From Armatimonadota bacterium (lineage in GTDB: Bacteria; Armatimonadota; SYMT01): DNA of 6,978 nucleotides. A model generated the notes under the pieces. It was given only the letters and a program-made list of their open reading frames with translations, was not told the DNA's origin and made no database searches. Positions 1 through 5,256 of the stretch are shown piece after piece. Both the position numbers and the translations under genes were made by a program. Position 1 is the stretch's first letter, and each line of letters begins with the position of its first letter. The stretch covers positions 1 through 6,978 of the forward strand of contig JAJFMS010000174.1 in NCBI GenBank assembly GCA_020696885.1, written 5' to 3'.

Positions 1-634
1 CCGGCGTGGGCGGGAGGCCGGTCAGGTCGAAGGTAGCACGGCGGATGAGGGTGCGGCGATCCGCCGCGGGCGCGGGCTTGAGGCCCTGCTTCTCCAACTC
101 CGCCAGGATGAACGCGTCCACCGGGTTCTTCACCCAGGCCCGGTCTTTCACCGGCGGCACCGCGGGGCGGGTCACCGGCTGGAAGGCCCAATGCTTCGCG
201 CCTTTCGTTCCCCGGCTCTGGACGTTCTTACCCTCGTCCGGCCAGGGCGCGCCCATCTGGATCCAGCGGGTGAGGTCGGCGGTCTGGCGATCGGAGAGCT
301 TCTTGCCGGGAGGCATCTTGGGCGCGCCGTCCGCGTGGAGAATCGCGCGGAGCAGCAGGCTCTTCTCCGGGTGCCCGGGCACCAGCCCCGCACCCCGGGC
401 GCCACCTTTGAGCACAGCGGCTGCAGAGTCTACGCGGAACTTGCCGCTCTGCTGGTCCGGCCCGTGGCACTTCAGGCACTGCTCTACCAGCACCGGCCGG
501 ATGCTCGTCTCGAAGAAGCGCGCTTCGTCCGCAGTGGGAGGCTTGGGGGCCTTGGGCGGGTTCGGCGCGGAAACCGCAGCTCCCGCCAGCATGCTGCCCG
601 CGGAGATGGATGCCAGGAGCCAACCATATCGCAT
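1..634 (-). CDS. Secreted cytochrome c (PSCyt1) - DUF1549 protein, C-terminus beyond window
   Basis: Reading the minus strand from the ATG at 634-632 gives 211 codons open to the left edge, so only the N-terminal part is present. Residues 1-23 look like a signal peptide ending in GAAVSA. Residues about 36-135 form a planctomycete-type cytochrome c domain: heme motif CLKCH at 53-57 and a KMPP motif at 106-109 whose Met is the likely distal heme ligand. From about residue 148 (HWAFQPV) the sequence enters DUF1549, with NPVDAFILAELE at 170-181 and FDLTGLPPTP at 202-211. Proteins of this family usually continue through DUF1549 into DUF1553, several hundred residues further. The start at 634 is preferred because it directly begins the signal peptide and follows a purine-rich AGGAAGAGG (minus strand, 646-654). 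An in-frame ATG at 670 has no such site. The role is unknown; periplasmic or surface electron transfer is inferred from the heme motif. Confidence 0.9.
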   Translation of the reverse strand, partial: MRYGWLLASISAGSMLAGAAVSAPNPPKAPKPPTADEARFFETSIRPVLVEQCLKCHGPDQQSGKFRVDSAAAVLKGGARGAGLVPGHPEKSLLLRAILHADGAPKMPPGKKLSDRQTADLTRWIQMGAPWPDEGKNVQSRGTKGAKHWAFQPVTRPAVPPVKDRAWVKNPVDAFILAELEKQGLKPAPAADRRTLIRRATFDLTGLPPTP

Positions 635-726
635 CAGAGAGACCGCCTCTTCCTGCTCACCGCCCGCCATTACAGATACTCGGACGACACCCGTAGTTGT
701 TCCGTCGTCATGAGAGTGGCTTAGGT

Positions 727-769
727 TTCGGGAAAGTCCGCTTCATTGCGGTCAAACAGCCTTCCCGAA
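727..769. repeat. 8-bp inverted repeat TTCGGGAA / TTCCCGAA
   Basis: TTCGGGAA at 727-734 is the exact reverse complement of TTCCCGAA at 762-769, separated by 27 bases. It lies in the divergent control region, about 93 bases upstream of the minus-strand gene start. It could be a regulator-binding site or a loose hairpin in the leader of that gene. An 8-bp match in 300 bases of GC-rich DNA can also arise by chance. Confidence 0.35.
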
Positions 770-817
770 CCATCATCCCACCCTGCTGCAAGCAATCCGC
801 AACCTCCGATGAACCTC

Positions 818-837
818 CCGTGCCGAAACCGGCACGG
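818..837. repeat. Perfect hairpin, 8-bp stem with AAAC loop
   Basis: CCGTGCCG (818-825) and CGGCACGG (830-837) are perfect reverse complements around a 4-base AAAC loop. The stem is very GC-rich. No T-tract follows on either strand, so it is not a standard intrinsic terminator. It sits 93 bases upstream of the plus-strand DUF1549/1553 start and would be in the leader if transcription starts upstream of it. An operator or a leader-RNA structure are both possible. Confidence 0.6.
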
Positions 838-921
838 CCCGTGGTTGTCCTATAGACCGGTTTTGGACGAGAGATCAAGGCCGGAACCCGCAGCGCCGCC
901 AGTACTTCAGACACCGCCACC

Positions 922-926
922 GAGGG
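922..926 (+). promoter_or_regulatory. Ribosome binding site for the DUF1549/DUF1553 gene
   Basis: GAGGG lies 4 bases before the ATG at 931. The spacing is short but workable. It supports 931 as the start, and the N-terminus that follows reads as a signal peptide. Confidence 0.55.
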
Positions 927-930
927 ATCG

Positions 931-2583
931 ATGCACGGACCGGGATCAAGATGGCCCAGTAGGGCCTCGTTTTTGGGCACGCTGCTGCTGGCGGCCACGG
1001 TAGCGGCGGTGATCCCCCTGGCGGCGGCGGAAGTGGCGCCTGTTTCGGAGGCCTCGGCGGGGATCAACCAACGGGTCGAGCGCCGTTGGAAGGAGAAGGG
1101 CGTAACCCCCGCGGCGCTCTGCGACGACCGCACCTTCGCCCGGCGCGTCTACCTGGACCTGGCAGGCCGCATCCCGACCCCGGCCGAGATGGACGCGTTC
1201 TCCGCGGACACGTCCGCCGGTAAGCGACAGGCCCTGGTCGACCAACTCCTTGCCGGCCCGGAGTACGCGCGGCACATGCGCGACGTGTTCGATGTGGTGC
1301 TGATGGGCCGCAAGCCCGGCGGTGAGCGCCGCCGGCGCGGCCAGGACGCCACGGCCGGGATCCGCGGTGAGTGGCTGGGCTACCTGGAGCGCAGCTTCGC
1401 CGAGAACCGTCCGTGGGACCGCCTGGTCAGCGACGTGCTCCTGGCTCGGCCCGCCAGCGCCCAGGACCGGGGCGCGGTCTGGTTCCTCTACGCCCGCCAG
1501 GATAAGTATCAGGACATCGCCGAAGCGGTCTCCCCCGCCGTGTTCGGCCTGCAGGTGCAGTGTGCCCAGTGCCACGACCACCCGCTGGCCCACGAGGTGA
1601 AGCAGGCCCACTACTGGGGCCTCGTCGCGTTCTTCAACCGCGGCAAGAACCGCACTACCAAGGGCGGCCCCCGCATCGCGGAGTCCGCCATCGGCGGGTT
1701 TGCGGACTACCCGCTGCTCACTGGCGGCAGCCAGGCGTCGAGCCTCTCGTTCCTGGGTGCCGAGACGATCGAGGAGAAGCGGCCCGCCGCCGGCGAGAAG
1801 GAGCAGGACAGCCCGGAGCTGTACCGCCCGGGATCCGATAACGCTGCCGAGGAGCCGCCGGTTCCGAAGTTCTCGCGCCGGGCGCAGTTCGTGGAGCAGG
1901 TGGTGCGCAAGAGCCCGCTGGTGGCCCGCGCCGCCGTGAACCGGTTCTGGGCGCTGCTCATCGGCCGCGGCATCGTGCACCCGGTGGACAAGATGGACTC
2001 CACCCACCCGCCCGCAGACCCGGAGCTGCTGGACTGGCTGGCCACGGACTTCCAGAAGAGCGGCTACGACGTGCGGCGCCTGGTCCGGGCCGTTGTGCTC
2101 TCCCGGCCCTACCAGCTCGACTCCCACCCGGTGCCCGGCGTGCAGCCGGACCTGTTTGCCTACGGAATCGAGAAGCCGCTCACGGCGGAGTCCTACTACC
2201 GCTCCCTGCAGGTAGCCGTGACCGGGCGCCCGGACACCGAGACGCCAGGATTGAAGGAGGCGCTGGCGGAGGTGTTCCCGGACGTGCTGGCGGAGGAGAA
2301 CATCTCCACGCTCCGCCAGACGATGTTCCTCACCAACAACCCCACCTTCCAGAAGCTCGCCCAACCCGAAGCAGGCACCACCGCCTCCCGCCTCGCGGCC
2401 ATCACCGACCCCGCCGCCCGCGTGCGAGAAGCCTACCGCGTGGCCTACGCTCGCGAGCCTGAGCCGGGGGAACTAGCGCCCGCTGTTGCGTATCTGAAGT
2501 CCCGTGCGGATCGTGCACCGCAGGCAACCTCCCAGCTCTGGTGGGCACTCCTGGCAGGGGCTGAGTTCAGGTTCAACCATTAA
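931..2583 (+). CDS. Exported DUF1549/DUF1553 (PSCyt2-PSD1) protein
   Basis: This complete 550-residue protein has an N-terminal signal: basic residues to R11, a hydrophobic stretch at about 14-33, and likely cleavage near AAA-E34. DUF1549 spans about 45-240. It opens with an INQRVERRW segment and RRVYLDLAGRIPTPAE (71-86), and closes with the family hallmark CAQCHDHP at 211-218. That motif has the CxxCH pattern of a covalent heme c site, but heme binding in this domain is not proven. Residues about 278-315 are a charged, Pro/Glu-rich linker. DUF1553 follows at about 315-548, with the signature ARAAVNRFWALLIGRGIVHP (332-351), and ends in FRFNH, as is typical of the family. It lacks the PSCyt1 cytochrome domain found in the divergent neighbour and is shorter than many relatives. 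It ends in TAA, 257 bases before the DUF1501 gene, its usual genomic partner. The enzymatic role is unknown; an extracytoplasmic location is inferred. Confidence 0.93.
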   Translation: MHGPGSRWPSRASFLGTLLLAATVAAVIPLAAAEVAPVSEASAGINQRVERRWKEKGVTPAALCDDRTFARRVYLDLAGRIPTPAEMDAFSADTSAGKRQALVDQLLAGPEYARHMRDVFDVVLMGRKPGGERRRRGQDATAGIRGEWLGYLERSFAENRPWDRLVSDVLLARPASAQDRGAVWFLYARQDKYQDIAEAVSPAVFGLQVQCAQCHDHPLAHEVKQAHYWGLVAFFNRGKNRTTKGGPRIAESAIGGFADYPLLTGGSQASSLSFLGAETIEEKRPAAGEKEQDSPELYRPGSDNAAEEPPVPKFSRRAQFVEQVVRKSPLVARAAVNRFWALLIGRGIVHPVDKMDSTHPPADPELLDWLATDFQKSGYDVRRLVRAVVLSRPYQLDSHPVPGVQPDLFAYGIEKPLTAESYYRSLQVAVTGRPDTETPGLKEALAEVFPDVLAEENISTLRQTMFLTNNPTFQKLAQPEAGTTASRLAAITDPAARVREAYRVAYAREPEPGELAPAVAYLKSRADRAPQATSQLWWALLAGAEFRFNH

Positions 2584-2618
2584 CGATCATCAGCTGGTAG
2601 CTCGTTCAGAAAAGAACC

Positions 2619-2780
2619 GTCATTGCGAGGGACGTCTTTTGTCCCGTGGCAATCCCAACCGGATACGATGCCTGCCAGGCGCCGAAGTGCCAGGGCGGCT
2701 CGCGGCTCAACCTTCGGGATCGCCACGCCGCCGCAGAGCACGGCGAGGATCGCAATGGCCGGCGGGCGGCTCGCGATGAC
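2619..2780. repeat. Imperfect inverted-repeat element of the CATTGCGAGG / GGCAATCCC type
   Basis: The outer arms are GTCATTGCGAG at 2619-2629 and CTCGCGATGAC at 2770-2780, which match as reverse complements at 10 of 11 positions. The inner arms are CGTGGCAATCCC at 2645-2656 and GGGATCGCCACG at 2716-2727, matching at 11 of 12. A second, exact right-hand partner for CATTGCG (2621-2627) is CGCAATG at 2751-2757. GGGCGGCTCGCG occurs twice (2693-2704 and 2764-2775), and the centre carries the short palindrome GCCTGCCAGGC (2670-2680). The motif pair CATTGCGAGG...GGCAATCCC is a widespread kind of noncoding bacterial repeat, often mis-called as small proteins. The open frames crossing this stretch are of that spurious kind. 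No transposase is present, so this would be a nonautonomous or decayed copy. It separates the DUF1549/1553 gene from the DUF1501 gene. Confidence 0.7.
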
Positions 2781-2828
2781 TCCAGGGCCGGGTGGCCAGA
2801 CCCTCCTATCAGTTCGACCCTACTCTAC

Positions 2829-2833
2829 GAAGG
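2829..2833 (+). promoter_or_regulatory. Ribosome binding site fixing the DUF1501 start
   Basis: GAAGG lies 7 bases before the ATG at 2841. It supports this start over an in-frame ATG at 2646, which would add 65 residues encoded by the repeat element and would bury the twin-arginine signal. Confidence 0.7.
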
Positions 2834-2840
2834 TAAGCGC

Positions 2841-4151
2841 ATGAAGACAGACCGCTGCGGCAGCCCGGACCATCGCCTCCACCGGCGGCAGTTCCTCCAG
2901 GGGACGGCGGCGGGCGCGCTGAGCGTCTTCAGCTACAGCGGGCTGTTCTCCATCCCCGCGTTTGCGGAGCAGGCGCGCAAGGAGCAGAAGCACGTGATTC
3001 TGCTCTGGCTGTGCGGTGCGCCGAGCCAGTTCGAGACGTGGGACCCGAAGCCGGGAACGCCCACCGGCGGGCCGTTCCGCAGCATCCCCACCAAGCTGCC
3101 GGGGGTCCACGTAAGCGAACTGATGCCGCGCTGCGCGTCGATCATGGACAAGCTGGCGGTGATCCGCTCCATGAAGACCTCCCAGAACGAGCACTTCCAG
3201 GGGATCGATCTCCTCAACCGCGGGGATGCGCCGCGCCCGCCGTTTATCCGGCCCACGCTGGGCAGCGTGCTCGGCCAGCAACTGGCGCAGGTGGATAGCC
3301 CGATCCCCTCGTTCGTGCTGCTGGACCCCTGCCCGGAAGGCAACGAGTTCAAGGCGTTCAAGGCCGCCAACTGGGCCGGTTGGCTCGGCGCGGAGTACGG
3401 TCCGGTCCGCGTGGGTGGCGAGTTCAAGATCGAGAACATCGCACGGCCGGAGGCGCTGTCCGATGCGGACCATGAGGAGCGGGAGGCGCTGCGTCGGTTC
3501 CTGAGCCGCAAGTATGAGAACGATCGCAAGAGCGCGGCGGCGCAGTCGTTCAACGCCGCCTACGAGCGCGTGAAGGGGCTGATGAGCTGCGCGCACCTCT
3601 TCGACCTGGAGCGCGTGCCGCAGAAGGACCGCGAGCGGTACGGGCCGGGCACCTTCGCGCAGCACACGCTGCTGGCGCGGCACCTGGTGGAGAACGGCGC
3701 GCCGTTCGTGATGGTGGCGAACGGGATGCCGTGGGACTGCCATGTCTTCAACCACGAGATCCACCAGATGCTGGTGCCGGAGCTGGACCAGACGATCCAC
3801 CACCTGATCACGGATCTGGAGGAGCGCGGGCTCCTGGACAAGACGCTCGTGGTGATGATGGGCGAGTTCGGCCGGACCCCCACGCTGAACGACGCCCGCG
3901 GGCGGGACCACTACCCGAACGCCTGGAGCATGGCGCTGGCCGGCTGCGGCATCCGGGGCGGCGTGGTTTACGGCGCCACGGATGAGAACGGCGTGGCGGT
4001 AAAGGAGAACCCGGTGGACCAGCGCCGCTTGTTCGCCACGATCTTTACGGCCCTGGGGCTCGATCCCCACCAGCAGTACGACCTGCCGGGCCTCCCCACG
4101 TTCTACCGGGTTGAAGGCGCGGCCGAGCCGATTCGCGAAGTTCTGGCCTGA
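2841..4151 (+). CDS. Tat-exported DUF1501 protein
   Basis: This is a 436-residue protein starting at 2841. The N-terminus has a twin-arginine signal, HRRQFLQG (14-21), followed by a hydrophobic stretch ending IPAFA at about 42. Export by the Tat route, fully folded, is therefore likely. The DUF1501 body shows family motifs in order: LWLCGAPSQFETWDPKPG (55-72), LPGVHVSELMP (86-96), MPWDCHVFNHEIH (296-308), MGEFGRTP (340-347) and GRDHYPNAWSMALAGCGIRGG (354-374, less its last residues as a core). It ends with a QRRLFATIFTALGLDP segment (394-409). DUF1501 proteins are placed with the alkaline phosphatase/sulfatase superfamily, so a metal-dependent hydrolase fold is expected, but I cannot assign catalytic residues or a substrate. 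The extra upstream reading frame is repeat-derived and not coding. The WD40 gene follows after 28 bases, which suggests one transcript. The DUF1549/1553 gene upstream is the family's usual partner. Confidence 0.93.
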   Translation: MKTDRCGSPDHRLHRRQFLQGTAAGALSVFSYSGLFSIPAFAEQARKEQKHVILLWLCGAPSQFETWDPKPGTPTGGPFRSIPTKLPGVHVSELMPRCASIMDKLAVIRSMKTSQNEHFQGIDLLNRGDAPRPPFIRPTLGSVLGQQLAQVDSPIPSFVLLDPCPEGNEFKAFKAANWAGWLGAEYGPVRVGGEFKIENIARPEALSDADHEEREALRRFLSRKYENDRKSAAAQSFNAAYERVKGLMSCAHLFDLERVPQKDRERYGPGTFAQHTLLARHLVENGAPFVMVANGMPWDCHVFNHEIHQMLVPELDQTIHHLITDLEERGLLDKTLVVMMGEFGRTPTLNDARGRDHYPNAWSMALAGCGIRGGVVYGATDENGVAVKENPVDQRRLFATIFTALGLDPHQQYDLPGLPTFYRVEGAAEPIREVLA

Positions 4152-4166
4152 CCGGACCGGTGTAAC

Positions 4167-4170
4167 AGGA
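4167..4170 (+). promoter_or_regulatory. Ribosome binding site fixing the WD40 start
   Basis: AGGA lies 9 bases before the ATG at 4180. An earlier in-frame ATG at 4111 would overlap the end of the DUF1501 gene by 41 bases and would add 23 residues that do not look like a propeller or a signal peptide. The 4180 start is therefore preferred. Confidence 0.55.
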
Positions 4171-4179
4171 AAAAGCGAG

Positions 4180-5241
4180 ATGGCAGAAGCAAAGCGCACC
4201 TACCGGCATTCGCTGCCGACCGGCGTCCTCGGGCTCGATGTCCGCGCGGACGGGAGCCTGCTCTACGCAGCATGCATGGACGGCGTCTACGAGCTGAACG
4301 GCGAGTCCGGCGCGCATCGCAAGCTCTACACCCACGGCAGCTATGCCTCCGGCGCGGTGCTGCTCGAGGCCGCCGGCACCCTGGTCAGCGCGGGCTACGA
4401 CGGAGCGCTCACCTGGTATGACCTGAAGGCCGGGCAACCGGTCCGCACGGTGCAGGCGCACGGGTTCTGGTCCTGGGACCTGGCGCGCTCCGCAAACGGC
4501 AAGTACGTGGCGTCGGTGACCGGGCAGTACCTCAGCGGCGGTCTAAAGTACGAGCCGGCGCCGGAGCGGGAGCCCTCTGTCAAGGTCTTCGATGCCGCCA
4601 CCGGCGCGGTGGTGCACAGCCTGCCGCACGTGCCGTCGGTGCAGTCCGTGGCTTTCAGCCCGGACAGCAAGCACGTGGCCGCGGGCAACCTGATGGGCGA
4701 GGTTCGCGTGTGGGAGGTGGCTACCGGTAAGCAGGTGGCCAACTGGACCACGGACGCGTTTACGAGTTGGGGCATCATCAAGAGCCACTGCTACCTGGGC
4801 GGCATCTTCGCGCTGGCGTTCACGCCGGAAAGCAGCGCGCTGCTGCTTGCCGGGATGGGGCCGATGAACGACCCGATGGCCGGCAACGGAAAGCAGCTCT
4901 GGCAGCGGTTCGCCTGGGGCGAGGAGAAGCCGCGGAAGATCGACCAGACCCGGGACAGCGACAGCGGCGAGGGCCTGATGGAAACGCTGGCGGTCCACCC
5001 GGACGGCAAGCACTTCGTGATGTCCGGCCGGCTCCGCGGCGGCGCCTGGAACACCGCGCTGTTCACCCTGGCGGACGGAGCGCTGGTGCACTCCTTCAAG
5101 ACCGACAGCCGCGTAACCAAGGCCCTGTTCACGCCGGATGGGAAGCGGCTGCTCCTCGGCGGCGCCCAGCGCCAGCCGAACTTCAAGGACGGGGTCATCC
5201 CGCCGTTCGGCCACGTGGACGTGTATGAGCTGACGCTGTAG
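4180..5241 (+). CDS. WD40-repeat beta-propeller protein, no signal peptide
   Basis: This 353-residue protein is made almost entirely of WD40-like blades, and about seven can be traced: near 15-50, 53-90, 94-148, 153-190, 208-258, 267-308 and 312-352. The clearest are AGYDGALTWYDLKAGQPVRT (71-90), VQSVAFSPDSKHVAAGN (154-170) with GEVRVWEVATGK (173-184), and the last blade, ALFTPDGKRLLLGG (315-328) closing with HVDVYEL. Seven blades would close a single propeller. Such proteins are binding scaffolds and no catalytic residues are expected. The gene follows DUF1501 after 28 bases, so the two are probably cotranscribed; DUF1501 and WD40 genes are frequent neighbours in planctomycetes. The N-terminus, MAEAKRTYRHSLPTG, is polar with no signal peptide, while its partners are exported, so its cell location is puzzling. 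The partner or ligand is unknown. Confidence 0.88.
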   Translation: MAEAKRTYRHSLPTGVLGLDVRADGSLLYAACMDGVYELNGESGAHRKLYTHGSYASGAVLLEAAGTLVSAGYDGALTWYDLKAGQPVRTVQAHGFWSWDLARSANGKYVASVTGQYLSGGLKYEPAPEREPSVKVFDAATGAVVHSLPHVPSVQSVAFSPDSKHVAAGNLMGEVRVWEVATGKQVANWTTDAFTSWGIIKSHCYLGGIFALAFTPESSALLLAGMGPMNDPMAGNGKQLWQRFAWGEEKPRKIDQTRDSDSGEGLMETLAVHPDGKHFVMSGRLRGGAWNTALFTLADGALVHSFKTDSRVTKALFTPDGKRLLLGGAQRQPNFKDGVIPPFGHVDVYELTL

Positions 5242-5256
5242 CGGCCGCGGATCGGC

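Larger units (their letters stand above)
635..930. promoter_or_regulatory. Divergent intergenic control region between two DUF1549-family genes
   Basis: These 296 bases lie between the start codons of two oppositely transcribed genes, so promoters for both must lie here or inside the genes. Visible structures are a perfect 8-bp hairpin at 818-837 and an 8-bp inverted repeat at 727-734/762-769. I could not find a convincing sigma-70 type -35/-10 pair in either direction. No conserved coding sequence is apparent: the frames here are short and do not resemble known proteins. The regulatory role is inferred from the divergent layout. Confidence 0.6.

Noticed and set aside
670..711. Short minus-strand frame of 13 codons (MTTEQLRVSSEYL) whose TAA overlaps an ATG at 670
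   Set aside because: It could be a leader peptide with TAATG coupling, but it has no ribosome binding site, and the downstream gene has a better start at 634.
744..801. Possible second degenerate copy of the CATTGCG...GCAATCC repeat in the divergent region
   Set aside because: Only CATTGCGG and AAGCAATCC resemble the motif, and the arms share just 5 complementary bases. This is too weak to call.
851..856. TATAGA as a -10 promoter element for the plus-strand gene
   Set aside because: No -35-like sequence lies at a suitable distance upstream, and a 4 of 6 match is easily random.
946..2364. Long minus-strand open frame opposite the DUF1549/1553 gene
   Set aside because: It is an antisense shadow of high-GC coding sequence with low-complexity Arg/Gly/Ala/Leu/Val-rich content and no family motifs. 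The plus frame is clearly real.
2646..2840. N-terminal extension of the DUF1501 frame up to the ATG at 2646
   Set aside because: The added 65 residues come from the inverted-repeat element, have no family match I recognise, and place the twin-arginine signal internally. The ATG at 2841 has a ribosome binding site.
2504..2844. Small plus-strand open frames across the repeat element
   Set aside because: Their sequences are of the type produced by translating CATTGCGAGG-class repeats, and one overlaps the end of the DUF1549/1553 gene. They are not credible proteins.
2820..4199. Long minus-strand open frame opposite the DUF1501 gene
   Set aside because: It is a shadow frame: it covers the whole of a clear DUF1501 gene and shows no recognisable domain.
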